DNA of 64,000 bases, from the NCBI RefSeq assembly GCF_900142925.1, contig NZ_FRCN01000008.1, positions 124,001-188,000 on the forward strand, written 5' to 3'. A program made the position numbers and the translations under genes. Source of the DNA: Chitinophaga sp. CF418. GTDB taxonomy: Bacteria > Bacteroidota > Bacteroidia > Chitinophagales > Chitinophagaceae. Below are positions 18,564 through 27,718 of this stretch, in pieces; the stretch's first letter is position 1; every line of letters begins with the position of its first letter. Below the pieces are notes generated by a model. The model had not been told where the DNA came from. It was given only the letters and a program-made list of their open reading frames with translations, and searched no databases.

Positions 18564-19575
18564 TGGATTGCCCGGCGCCATGCAGGCCATGGTGCTGGAA
18601 ACACCCCGTTCACCGCTACAGCTGCAGAAATTACCTTTACCGATCCCTGTGTCTGGCCAGGTATTGATCAGGGTAATAGCATGCGGTGTATGCAGGACGG
18701 ACCTTCATATCGTGGATGGAGAATTACATTCTCCTAAACTACCTCTGATACCGGGGCACGAAATTGTAGGTATGGTAGTGCAAAACGGTCCCCATACAGA
18801 CCAGTTCAGACCCGGAGATATTGTTGGTGTTCCCTGGCTGGGATATACCTGCGGCAAGTGCAAATACTGCCTGCATGAACAGGAAAATCTTTGTGAGCAG
18901 GCTCTCTTCACGGGGTATACTATCAATGGAGGGTATGCAGAATATACAACAGCCTGCGCCCGGTACTGCTTCCTCCTTCCAACTGTTTATGCCTCAGCTG
19001 CGGGCGCGCCATTGTTATGCGCAGGAATGATAGGATACCGGTCATGGCAGATGATCAGTCAGCACGCGCAGCACATAGGTATGTATGGGTTTGGCGCGGC
19101 GGCTCATATCCTGACACAGATCGCAAAATATAAACATAAGTCTGTTTACGCTTTTACCCGGAGAGACGATACGCTTGCACAGATGTTTGCCATTGAACTG
19201 GGGGCTGTCTGGACCGGCAGTTCTGACGAGGCGCCTCCTGTGAAACTGGATGCTGCTATTATTTTCGCACCTGTCGGCTCACTGATCCCCACAGCGCTGT
19301 CCCATCTCGACAAGGGCGGACAGATCATATGCGGAGGTATACACATGAGCGATATCCCATCTTTTCCCTACCACCTTCTTTGGGAAGAGCGTTCTATAAG
19401 ATCTGTCGCGAACCTTACGAGGAAAGATGGTGAACTGCTATTTAAAGCTGCTGCAGAAGCGAAGGTTACAACAACAACAAAACAATACAAACTTTCTGAA
19501 GCCAATGATGCGCTGGAAGACCTGCGCAAAGGACTCATAAAGGGAGCAGCTGTACTTGTACCTGACCACGTCTAA
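18556..19575 (+). CDS. Second zinc-dependent alcohol dehydrogenase
   Basis: 339 residues, medium-chain dehydrogenase: CGVCRTDLHIVDGEL, PGHEIVGMV and the structural zinc loop CGKCKYCLHEQENLC, then MYGFGAAAHILTQIAKYK in place of the usual GxGxxG. It resembles the AdhA/YahK-type branch that is often NADP-linked. It overlaps the upstream dehydrogenase by 8 bases, which implies translational coupling. Two different alcohol dehydrogenases in tandem suggest fermentative or aldehyde-detoxifying redox balancing in the stress island. Confidence 0.88.
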   Translation: MTNGLPGAMQAMVLETPRSPLQLQKLPLPIPVSGQVLIRVIACGVCRTDLHIVDGELHSPKLPLIPGHEIVGMVVQNGPHTDQFRPGDIVGVPWLGYTCGKCKYCLHEQENLCEQALFTGYTINGGYAEYTTACARYCFLLPTVYASAAGAPLLCAGMIGYRSWQMISQHAQHIGMYGFGAAAHILTQIAKYKHKSVYAFTRRDDTLAQMFAIELGAVWTGSSDEAPPVKLDAAIIFAPVGSLIPTALSHLDKGGQIICGGIHMSDIPSFPYHLLWEERSIRSVANLTRKDGELLFKAAAEAKVTTTTKQYKLSEANDALEDLRKGLIKGAAVLVPDHV

Positions 19576-19585
19576 AATTACTATC

Positions 19586-20467
19586 ATGTTATCAGGATCG
19601 ATATGGTTTTCTATAGTCATCATTATTGCCCTTATTCTGCGCTATTATTATGTACGCTTTTATAAAATGCTGGAAGCAGATCGCGGGAAACTACTCCTTC
19701 AATGCTGTTCCCGATGCCCTGATATACTAACGGAAGATGCTATACAGCATCTCCCTCGTGTGGTGAAGCGATGGCTGACGCACAGCGGCATATTGAACAA
19801 AGCTTTTAGTGGAAGTGTACATCTATGTCAGCAGGGAGAAATGAGGACCGGCAATAATGGTAAGTGGATGCCTGTAAAGGCAGAGCAATGGTTCAGCACT
19901 ACTGTTCCCGGCTTTCTCTGGACGGCAGCTATAAATATGTTGCCCTTACTGCACCTGGCAGGCAAAGACAGCTACATAAACGGTAAAGGCCATATGCTGA
20001 TCAGCTTTCTTTCAACAATACCTGTTGTGAACGCCAAAGGGCCCGAAATTGACCAGGGTAGTATGATAAGATACCTCGCCGAAATGGTATGGTTCCCATA
20101 CGCAACAGTGAGTGATCAGATCAGATGGGAAGAAGTTGATGAATTAACAGCCAGGGCAACCATTACCTACGGTGGTATTTCGGCGTCAGCCCTGTTCCGT
20201 TTCAATGAGGAAGGAGATTTCATCAGCCTCACCGCAAAAAGGTATTATGCTGCTAAAGGCCGGTCAACACTGGAAGACTGGCTGGTGGAAACAGAGCCGG
20301 GCGCTTACCGGACATTTGAAGGCATACGCGTACCCGATCGGCTTCAGGTGACCTGGTTGCTCAAAAGTGGCAGGTTTACATGGTTCCTGCTGAAGGTGAC
20401 CGACATAAAGTATCACGAAAACCGGCAATATCAACTTGCTAAATCACCACGGCATGAATACCTCTGA
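19586..20467 (+). CDS. DUF6544-like membrane-anchored protein
   Basis: 293 residues. The start MLSGSIWFSIVIIIALILRY is a single N-terminal transmembrane anchor, followed by a soluble beta-rich domain (GKDSYINGKGHMLISFLS, EMVWFPYATVSDQIRWEE, LFRFNEEGDFISLTAKRYY, YRTFEGIRVPDRLQVTW). This matches my memory of the DUF6544 family, whose function is unknown. It lies 10 bases after the alcohol dehydrogenase and overlaps the LOG gene by 14 bases, so it belongs to the same operon. Confidence 0.7.
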   Translation: MLSGSIWFSIVIIIALILRYYYVRFYKMLEADRGKLLLQCCSRCPDILTEDAIQHLPRVVKRWLTHSGILNKAFSGSVHLCQQGEMRTGNNGKWMPVKAEQWFSTTVPGFLWTAAINMLPLLHLAGKDSYINGKGHMLISFLSTIPVVNAKGPEIDQGSMIRYLAEMVWFPYATVSDQIRWEEVDELTARATITYGGISASALFRFNEEGDFISLTAKRYYAAKGRSTLEDWLVETEPGAYRTFEGIRVPDRLQVTWLLKSGRFTWFLLKVTDIKYHENRQYQLAKSPRHEYL

Positions 20468-21227
20468 AATAAATAAACAACGACAGAATAAGGCTTTCTC
20501 CAGCCCGGGCTTTCCCGCAAACGAAGAAAATTATTTCCTGGAAGGGCCAAGGTCCAGGTTGCGGGAATTTATATTTGTACTGAAAATATTCTTTGAATTC
20601 ATCCGGGGTTTCAGGGTGCTTCATTTTGTAGGCCCTTGCGTGAGTGTATTTGGCTCGGCCAGAACAAAACCGGGTACTCCTTATTACGATGCTGCCTATA
20701 AGATGGGTACGGGGATTGCCGACCTTGGTTTTACCGTCATGACCGGTGGAGGTCCTGGTATTATGGAGGCTGCCAATAAAGGTGCTTACGATGCCAAAGG
20801 ATATTCCGTAGGCTGCAATATACTGCTGCCAAAGGAACAAAAGCCTAACCCCTATATGCAGAAATATTTCAGCTGCCATTACTTCTTTGTACGCAAGGTC
20901 CTGATGTTTAAATACTCCTACGCATTCGTCATCATGCCCGGAGGTATCGGCACCATGGACGAATTTTTTGAAGCGCTTACGCTGATACAGACCAGGAAGA
21001 TCCTTGACTTCCCGGTTATACTAATGGGTAAAAGTTACTGGGATCCGCTGATGCCACTTTTCCACAAAATGCTGGAAGAAAGAATGATCGATAGCAAGGA
21101 TCTGAAATATATGTTGTTTACCGACTCTGAAGAAGAAGCACTGCAGCATATAGCTACGTACGCGGTGGAAAAGTACCGCTCCAAACGGAATATATTGTTT
21201 AAAAAATTTTTGCTACTGGCCGAATAA
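20454..21227 (+). CDS. LOG-family protein (TIGR00730, Rossmann fold)
   Basis: 257 residues from MNTSEINKQ. LOG-family hallmarks are present: GGGPGIMEAANKGAYDA (PGGxGT-type nucleotide site region) and MPGGIGTMDEFFEALTLIQT. Family members are nucleoside-5'-monophosphate phosphoribohydrolases (cytokinin-activating in plants, AMP-cleaving in several bacteria). The ~70-residue N-terminal extension before VSVFGSART is longer than in the minimal family and resembles the larger bacterial form. It lies 2 bases before the ATPase gene. Confidence 0.85.
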   Translation: MNTSEINKQRQNKAFSSPGFPANEENYFLEGPRSRLREFIFVLKIFFEFIRGFRVLHFVGPCVSVFGSARTKPGTPYYDAAYKMGTGIADLGFTVMTGGGPGIMEAANKGAYDAKGYSVGCNILLPKEQKPNPYMQKYFSCHYFFVRKVLMFKYSYAFVIMPGGIGTMDEFFEALTLIQTRKILDFPVILMGKSYWDPLMPLFHKMLEERMIDSKDLKYMLFTDSEEEALQHIATYAVEKYRSKRNILFKKFLLLAE

Positions 21228-21229
21228 CG

Positions 21230-23722
21230 ATGAATAACTATCTCTCCGATACAACGGCAATTAAAGGGCTCAGTACTGCGGATGTCGACACCCTTCAGCA
21301 ACGGTTCGGGAAAAATATTTTCACCCAGCACCAGAAGGGACATCTATGGGCGATACTGAAGAACATTGTAACGGAACCCATGTTTTTACTGCTGCTATTT
21401 GCTGCGGGATTATATTTCCTGTTAAACAGCATTACGGAAGGCATGATGATGCTGACTGCTATATTGTTCGTTTCCGCTATTTCATTCTATCAGGAAATGA
21501 AAAGTGAGCACGCCCTGGAGGCGCTGAAACAGTATACAGCACCATTAACCACAGTTATCAGGGATGGGAAGGAAATTACTATTGCGACAACAGAACTTGT
21601 GCCCGGCGATATTTTACTGCTGCATGAGGGGGATATGGTCCCCACAGACGCGCTCATCCTGAGCGATAACGACCTTTCTGTCAATGACTCCGTGATCACC
21701 GGCGAATCTTTCCCGGTTGAAAAGCAGGCAGGCGATAAAACACCGCTCTATCAGGGCAGCACGATCAATTCCGGCGCATGCACAGCGGTTGTTACCTATA
21801 CGGGGAATAACACTACACTGGGAAAACTAGGCAATGCCATTGCCTCCACACCTGATGAAAAAACCGCACTTCAACGGCAGACACAAGTCTTCGTAAAGCA
21901 ACTGGCATTCTTCGGCATCGCTGGTTTTGCGGTTGTATTCACTGTCAATTTCATCCGCAGCGGCAACTGGACAGCCAGCCTGCTGCTGGGCCTTACGCTG
22001 GCCATGGCTGCCATCCCGGAAGAGATACCGGTATCCTTCTCCTCTTTTATGGCACTGGGCGCCTATTATATGAGCCGCATGGGCATTATCCCCCGGCAGG
22101 CACAGATCGTGGAAAACCTGGGTGCGGCAAACGTGTTATGCCTCGACAAAACAGGTACACTGACTGAGAACAAAATGAAGGTGGTAATGCTGTATGACCA
22201 CATAAACGGGCAATTGTATGATCTGGATGAAAACGATACTCCCGGCAACAATCACTTGCTTTATATTGCAACACTGGCCAGTGAACGGCACCCCTTCGAT
22301 AACATGGAATGTGCAATTATGGAGTCATTTCTCAGGGACAACAAACAGCATATAGTCCTTCCCGATATGATACATGAATATCCGCTTGAAGGCAAGCCTC
22401 CCATGATGACACACGTGTACCCTCAGGGAGAAACGATCCTGGCCGCCTCAAAGGGCGCTGTGGAACGCATCCTGAGAGTATGTCATGTCGACCAGCCAAC
22501 CAGGGAAAAAATCACGGCTTATGCCGATAACATGGGCAAAAAAGGATTCCGTGTGCTGGGTGTGGCCAGCGCTATCATAAAGAATAATATTATGCCAGCT
22601 ACGCAGGATGACGCCGACTGGCAGCTGGAAGGCCTGATCGCACTATATGATCCACCAAGAGCTTCCGCCGCCGGGGTAATATCCAAACTGTACGACGCCG
22701 GCATCAGGGTGATGCTGTTAACAGGCGATCACCTTAGTACTGCCACATATATTGCGGCAAGGGTGGGTATTTTGGGCTGCCGCCAGGGCATTACAGGAGA
22801 TGAAGTGATGCAGATGGATGAGAAAACACTCCAGCGTACAGTAAAAGAAGAGGCATTATACATAAGAATGTATCCGGAAGCGAAACAAAAAGTAATAGAA
22901 GCTTTGAAGGCAGGCGGCTATACTGTTGCCATGACAGGAGACGGCGTCAACGACGGCCCGGCGCTAAAAGCTTCGCATATCGGCATTGCTATGGGTAAAA
23001 AGGGCACTGAAATTGCCAGGCAGGCGGCCGACCTTGTCATTACTGATGATAATCTTGCCATGATCCCGGTTGCTATTGAACAAGGTCGCAGAATCTACAG
23101 CAATCTGAAGAAAGCCATACGCTATATTATCTCTATCCACATACCCATCATACTTGTTGCTACTATCCCACTGCTGTTGGGCTGGCGATATCCCAATATC
23201 TTTACACCTATACATGTTATCTTCCTGGAACTGATCATGGGCCCCACCTGCTCTTTATTTTATGAAAAAGAACCGGTGGAAGACACTATTATGCAGATGC
23301 CACCCAGGCAAAAGACCAGCAGCCTTTTCAGCAAAAAAGAACTTCTTATCAGCATGGTACAGGGCCTGGTCATCACCGCCGGGGTATTGGCATTATACAG
23401 TATTTATATGCCGGAGCACAGCCTGGAGAAAACCCGCACCTTCGTCTTTACAACGCTGATCGTCAGCAACATTTCCCTGACATTTGCCAATCGCTCCTTT
23501 ACCAAAAACTTTACCAAAACAATCCGTTACCACAATCCCCTGACTCCGCTGATCATAGGGCTTTCAGTATTATTTCTTGTCGTAATTCAACTGACACCGG
23601 GCATCAGGCAGGCCTTCGGACTCACTGCCATGAACATCAGGGAGTATGGTATTTGCCTGGCAACCGGATTTATCAGTGTTGCCTGGTTCGAAATATATAA
23701 GCGGTACCTCCCCGCTGAGTAG
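21230..23722 (+). CDS. P-type cation ATPase with PEEIP motif in M4
   Basis: Inner-membrane pump of 830 residues with N-terminal cation-ATPase domain, VITGESFPVEKQ, CLDKTGTLTENK and MTGDGVNDGPALKASHIG. It differs from the other ATPase in this window: M4 reads AAIPEEIPVSF instead of PEGLP, and M6 reads FLELIMGPTCSLFYEKEP. That pattern belongs to a less studied bacterial subgroup whose ion is not established, so I do not assign a substrate. It ends the alcohol dehydrogenase operon and is convergent with the sulfatase gene (9 bases between stops). Confidence 0.88.
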   Translation: MNNYLSDTTAIKGLSTADVDTLQQRFGKNIFTQHQKGHLWAILKNIVTEPMFLLLLFAAGLYFLLNSITEGMMMLTAILFVSAISFYQEMKSEHALEALKQYTAPLTTVIRDGKEITIATTELVPGDILLLHEGDMVPTDALILSDNDLSVNDSVITGESFPVEKQAGDKTPLYQGSTINSGACTAVVTYTGNNTTLGKLGNAIASTPDEKTALQRQTQVFVKQLAFFGIAGFAVVFTVNFIRSGNWTASLLLGLTLAMAAIPEEIPVSFSSFMALGAYYMSRMGIIPRQAQIVENLGAANVLCLDKTGTLTENKMKVVMLYDHINGQLYDLDENDTPGNNHLLYIATLASERHPFDNMECAIMESFLRDNKQHIVLPDMIHEYPLEGKPPMMTHVYPQGETILAASKGAVERILRVCHVDQPTREKITAYADNMGKKGFRVLGVASAIIKNNIMPATQDDADWQLEGLIALYDPPRASAAGVISKLYDAGIRVMLLTGDHLSTATYIAARVGILGCRQGITGDEVMQMDEKTLQRTVKEEALYIRMYPEAKQKVIEALKAGGYTVAMTGDGVNDGPALKASHIGIAMGKKGTEIARQAADLVITDDNLAMIPVAIEQGRRIYSNLKKAIRYIISIHIPIILVATIPLLLGWRYPNIFTPIHVIFLELIMGPTCSLFYEKEPVEDTIMQMPPRQKTSSLFSKKELLISMVQGLVITAGVLALYSIYMPEHSLEKTRTFVFTTLIVSNISLTFANRSFTKNFTKTIRYHNPLTPLIIGLSVLFLVVIQLTPGIRQAFGLTAMNIREYGICLATGFISVAWFEIYKRYLPAE

Positions 23723-23731
23723 TTGCTGCTG

Positions 23732-25819
23732 CTACTCCATTTGCCGCCTATGCCTTAACAACCAGCTAATACTCTGATAATACGCTATCGCCTCTTTTGC
23801 CAGTCCGCTATCCACCTGCACGGCAGTCTCATTGCCACTCTTAAAATCAGGCACGTACTCATGGATACTTTTTACCGGCGACTGTACCAGCAGCTTACCA
23901 TTCCGTAAATATCCCAGCCCCTGATAGGTACTGATAAACGCCCGCTGCCGGTCGGCCGGCATATGCAGTACATCCTGTCCGAAGAACTTTGAACGGTAAT
24001 GCAGGTGCATTAGTCCGAGGATGGTAGGCGCCACATCGATCTGTGCGGTCAGCGTATTCACCTCGCGGGGTTCCACTATCTTCGGTGCATAGATCAGCAT
24101 GGGAATATGATACCCGGTCACCGGCAATTCCACACTACCGGCACTACCCGCACAATGGTCTGCTACAATGACAAAGATAGTACTGTCAAACCAGGGCTTA
24201 CTCCGGGCATCCTGAATGAATTTATTGATAGCATAGTCTGTATACTTCACAGCCCCTTCCCTTACCTGCCTGGCAGCGGGAATATCGATCCTGCCATCAG
24301 GATAGGTGAACGGACGGTGATTGCTGACGGTCATAATATGAGCAAAGAAAGGTTTCCCTGATTTAAAGTCCCGGTCAAGTACACGCAGGGACAGGTCAAA
24401 CAGATCCTCATCCGCCACACCCCAGATATTCTGATAATGCACCTGGTTGGCCGGTATTGCAGACCTGTCGATCACGCTGTAACCATTATGACCAAAAAAC
24501 TCCTTCATATTATCAAAATAGCTGTAGCCGCCATAAATGTATTGGGTAGTATAACCGTGGGAACGCAACACACTACCCAAAGAGAACAAATGCCCATTGT
24601 CGGGCCGCTTTACAATACTCTGCCCCGGCGTGGGCGGTATAGAGAGCGACAAAGCCTCCAGCCCGCGCACCGTCCTGGTACCCGAGGAATAAAGACTGGT
24701 AAATAACAGGCTATGGTGCGCCAGGGAATCCAGGTATGGCGTAATATTCTCATTACCGCCAAAGGCATGCATGAAGCTTGCACTCAGGCTCTCCACACTG
24801 ATCAGTACCACGTTCAGCTTCCTCTCTGGTTCCGTGTAAGTGATATCCCTTTCAATATTATAGAGATCCGTGCTTACAAAATGACTATTAGGCGTTTCCA
24901 GCTGTTTCCTCAACAACCTGAATGCAGTAGCATCGGGAATAGTCTGATAGAATTTATAGTAGTCCAGCTCATTCTGCGTAAAAGCAACAGCAAACTCGTA
25001 CAGGCCATTACCTGCCAGTGAACTGGCGTATTCGTTACGGCTGAAATGCCGCCATTTCTCCTGCACAGCATAATACGCCAGCAATGGTATCAGTAACAGG
25101 CTTATTGCTACCGCAGAACGCTTCAAAAAGGGGAATGGAGTAGTCACACTGGCCCTGATCTGTTTACGCAGCAGGAATACAATTACAATGGCCAATATCC
25201 CGACAACACTTAGTATCGGCACCAGTGGATACGACTCGGTAATATTCCCCAGTACCTCTGTAGTATAGACCAGGTAATCCACCGCAATAAAATTATACCG
25301 CGTAGAGAACTCCTGCCAGAAGAACCATTCGCTCACTGCGTTGAACAGCAACAGAAAAACCACCAATGCCGTGCTCGCATACAGTATGCCCGTGCGCCAG
25401 CGCACACGGAAAGAATAAGGCATAAAGAAGAGAAAGATATAAATGACAAACCGGGCAGCAACATAGTATACCAATACATTATGCAGATCAGTGTTAAAGT
25501 CTTTCGGTATAAGATCTGTAAACAATAACAAAGCGAGTACCCCTGCAAAGAACAGGCAGACGAAAGGCATGACGCCTTTCCGGTAAATGAAATCATTCTG
25601 CAGCCACAGGTGTAATACAAAAGGTATAATTACAAAAGAAGCTACTGACAGATCATATAATATTCCAATAAAGAGAGCGCCTGTGAATTGCGTTACCGAC
25701 ACACCGGAAGCGTGTGTTCCCAAAAGAAGTATAATGCGGGTAAGAGCAGATAGCGATAAAAGCAATGCTACAATCAATACAATAACTGAGAACCTCCCCT
25801 TGTGTTCATCCCTGGCCAT
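23732..25819 (-). CDS. LTA synthase-like membrane sulfatase/phosphotransferase
   Basis: About 695 residues. The start is set at MARDEHKGRFSVIVLIVALLL; a further in-frame ATG exists at 25891 but would run through the repeats below. Five or more transmembrane helices fill the first ~250 residues, then an alkaline-phosphatase-superfamily domain: VVLISVESLSASFMHAFGG, SSGTRTVRGLEALS (nucleophile Thr region) and VADHCAGSAG (metal site). In Gram-negative bacteria such proteins transfer phosphoglycerol or phosphoethanolamine to periplasmic glycans or lipids; the exact acceptor is unknown. It is divergent from a two-component system that probably controls it. Confidence 0.85.
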   Translation of the reverse strand: MARDEHKGRFSVIVLIVALLLSLSALTRIILLLGTHASGVSVTQFTGALFIGILYDLSVASFVIIPFVLHLWLQNDFIYRKGVMPFVCLFFAGVLALLLFTDLIPKDFNTDLHNVLVYYVAARFVIYIFLFFMPYSFRVRWRTGILYASTALVVFLLLFNAVSEWFFWQEFSTRYNFIAVDYLVYTTEVLGNITESYPLVPILSVVGILAIVIVFLLRKQIRASVTTPFPFLKRSAVAISLLLIPLLAYYAVQEKWRHFSRNEYASSLAGNGLYEFAVAFTQNELDYYKFYQTIPDATAFRLLRKQLETPNSHFVSTDLYNIERDITYTEPERKLNVVLISVESLSASFMHAFGGNENITPYLDSLAHHSLLFTSLYSSGTRTVRGLEALSLSIPPTPGQSIVKRPDNGHLFSLGSVLRSHGYTTQYIYGGYSYFDNMKEFFGHNGYSVIDRSAIPANQVHYQNIWGVADEDLFDLSLRVLDRDFKSGKPFFAHIMTVSNHRPFTYPDGRIDIPAARQVREGAVKYTDYAINKFIQDARSKPWFDSTIFVIVADHCAGSAGSVELPVTGYHIPMLIYAPKIVEPREVNTLTAQIDVAPTILGLMHLHYRSKFFGQDVLHMPADRQRAFISTYQGLGYLRNGKLLVQSPVKSIHEYVPDFKSGNETAVQVDSGLAKEAIAYYQSISWLLRHRRQME

Positions 25820-25842
25820 AGATTGCTGTTTTAATCCGCCTG

Positions 25843-25850
25843 CAAATTTA
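25843..25850 (-). promoter_or_regulatory. Candidate -7 promoter element of the sulfatase gene
   Basis: Read on the minus strand this is TAAATTTG, fitting TAnnTTTG, 24 bases before the preferred ATG at 25819. The tandem repeat at 25860-25902 covers the region where its -33 element and activator sites would lie. Confidence 0.45.
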
Positions 25851-25859
25851 ATAAGCAAA

Positions 25860-25902
25860 TCTGTCGTAAATTGGAAGAAATTCTGTCGCAAATTGGAAGA
25901 GG
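25860..25902. repeat. Tandem 22-base repeat, candidate response-regulator operator
   Basis: Two near-identical copies of TCTGTCGyAAATTGGAAGAr start at 25860 and 25882. The period of 22 bases is about two helical turns, placing both copies on one face of the DNA. They lie between the divergent starts of the sulfatase (25819) and the OmpR-type regulator (25949); OmpR/PhoB-type regulators commonly bind such direct repeats. Confidence 0.55.
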
Positions 25903-25948
25903 ACCTTTTCCTTTAGAATCTATTCAGAATGCATCAATACTTTCACGG

Positions 25949-26623
25949 ATGAAAATTTTAATAATAGAGGACGAAACGGCACTGGCAAAAAGCATAGGCG
26001 CTTACCTCTCAGACGAGAATTATCTGTGTGAATACGCCACAACCTTTGCACAGGCGTCCGACAAAATCAATATTCATGATTATGACTGCATCCTGCTGGA
26101 CCTGATGTTACCCGGCGGCGATGGATTAAAGATCCTGGAAGAGATCAAGGAACAGAACAAACAGGATGGGGTTATCATCATCTCTGCCAAAAACTCCCTG
26201 GAAGATAAAATAAAAGGATTACAGATCGGTGCGGACGATTACCTGACCAAACCTTTCCACCTTCCCGAACTGGCCGCACGTATTTACTCTATCATCCGCC
26301 GCAAACAATTCGGCAATGTCAATATTATAGAGCAAAATGAACTAAGGATCAACCTGCTTGCAAAAACAGTCACCGTGAACGATAAGAATGTCACGCTGAC
26401 CAGGAAAGAATTCGACCTGCTGCTTTACTTCATCAGCAACAAAAATAAGGTGATCTCTAAAAGTGCATTGGCGGAACATCTCTCCGGAGATGTGGCAGAC
26501 ATGTTCGACAATTACGATTTCATCTATGTACATATCAAGAACCTGAAAAAGAAACTGACGGAGGCCGGTTGTGATAACTACCTGAAAACCCTCTACGGCA
26601 CCGGTTATAAATGGGAAATATGA
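25949..26623 (+). CDS. OmpR/PhoB-family response regulator
   Basis: 224 residues from MKILIIEDETALAK; an in-frame upstream start at 25871 would translate the operator-like repeat and is rejected. The receiver domain has E7/D8/E9 and phospho-acceptor D51 (LLDLMLPGGDG), with TKPF for the lysine. The C-terminal winged helix ends with the typical NYLKTLYGTGYKWEI. It overlaps the kinase gene by 13 bases, forming a two-component operon with the outer-membrane barrel gene after it. Confidence 0.93.
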   Translation: MKILIIEDETALAKSIGAYLSDENYLCEYATTFAQASDKINIHDYDCILLDLMLPGGDGLKILEEIKEQNKQDGVIIISAKNSLEDKIKGLQIGADDYLTKPFHLPELAARIYSIIRRKQFGNVNIIEQNELRINLLAKTVTVNDKNVTLTRKEFDLLLYFISNKNKVISKSALAEHLSGDVADMFDNYDFIYVHIKNLKKKLTEAGCDNYLKTLYGTGYKWEI

Positions 26624-27666
26624 GCAAGCTGCTGAACCTTTCTTTAAAACGATTCATGATCTACGCCGGATTAGTACTGATAGGCAGTATCCCGGTCTAT
26701 TATTTCATCCTCAGTAAGCTATGGCACTATGAACTGGATGAACACCATATTGAGCTCACACCGGCTGCAGGAAGGGAAGACCGTTACCTGATCATCATGA
26801 TAGTTACTACGCTGACCATGCTATTCTTCCTCTTGCTGATAATGGGTTTTGTGCTGATCAACAGGAGGATCTCCAAACGTCTGTGGCAGCCATTTTACAA
26901 TAGTCTGTCAAAGATCAAGAGTTTCAACCTCGACCAGCAGCAAACCGTAGTTTTTGAAGATACAGACATCAATGAATTTGCAGAACTGAATCAAAGCCTC
27001 AATAAGCTGATTGCAGGCAATATCGCTGTATACAATCAGCAGAAAGAATTCGCCGACAACGCCTCACATGAATTGCAGACGCCATTGGCTATTATACAGT
27101 CCAAACTGGACCTCCTGCTCCAAAGCAAACTGCTGACAGATGACCAATATGAACTGATCGAAGACGCTAACAAGGCGCTGTCGAGAGTAGCCCGTATTAA
27201 CAAGAACCTGCTGCTACTGACTAAAATAGAGAACAGCCAGTTTATGGACCGGGAGATCATAGACCTCTCCAGCTTACTGGAAGCGACATTGACCCTCTTC
27301 TCCAATTTCTCTGAAAATAAAGACCTCGTACTGGAAACGAATATTCCACCAGGAATAACAGTAGAGGGCAATAAAATTCTTATCGAGATCCTGCTCAATA
27401 ACCTGATCACAAATGCTATCAGGTATACAGCTAATAAAGGCACCATATCCGTTACGCTTTCAGATAAGCACCTGTCAGTTGCCAATTCTGCCGTAGAAGC
27501 TTTACAACATGACCAGTTGTTTAAACGTTTTGGCACCACTACTTCCTCGATTACACGAGGTACTGGTCTTGGTCTATCGCTGGTGAAACAGATCTGCAGC
27601 AGATATGGATGGAAGGTATCGTATGACTTTCACAATATGCATCATATCTTCTCCATACATTTCTAA
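26611..27666 (+). CDS. Sensor histidine kinase
   Basis: 351 residues, start MGNMSKLLNLSLKRFM (an ATG three codons later is also possible). Two transmembrane helices (FMIYAGLVLIGSIPVYYFIL and LIIMIVTTLTMLFFLLLIMGFVL) enclose a very short periplasmic loop of about 40 residues. The H-box is ADNASHELQTPL, then the N-box NLITNAIRYTA and the G-box GTGLGLSLV. A short sensory loop suggests it senses the membrane or a partner rather than a large ligand. It partners the overlapping regulator at 25949. Confidence 0.92.
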   Translation: MGNMSKLLNLSLKRFMIYAGLVLIGSIPVYYFILSKLWHYELDEHHIELTPAAGREDRYLIIMIVTTLTMLFFLLLIMGFVLINRRISKRLWQPFYNSLSKIKSFNLDQQQTVVFEDTDINEFAELNQSLNKLIAGNIAVYNQQKEFADNASHELQTPLAIIQSKLDLLLQSKLLTDDQYELIEDANKALSRVARINKNLLLLTKIENSQFMDREIIDLSSLLEATLTLFSNFSENKDLVLETNIPPGITVEGNKILIEILLNNLITNAIRYTANKGTISVTLSDKHLSVANSAVEALQHDQLFKRFGTTTSSITRGTGLGLSLVKQICSRYGWKVSYDFHNMHHIFSIHF

Positions 27667-27718
27667 CTTCAGATTTCCTTTCGAATCGGGTAGTAACTAT
27701 GCAGAAACAAACTACTGC

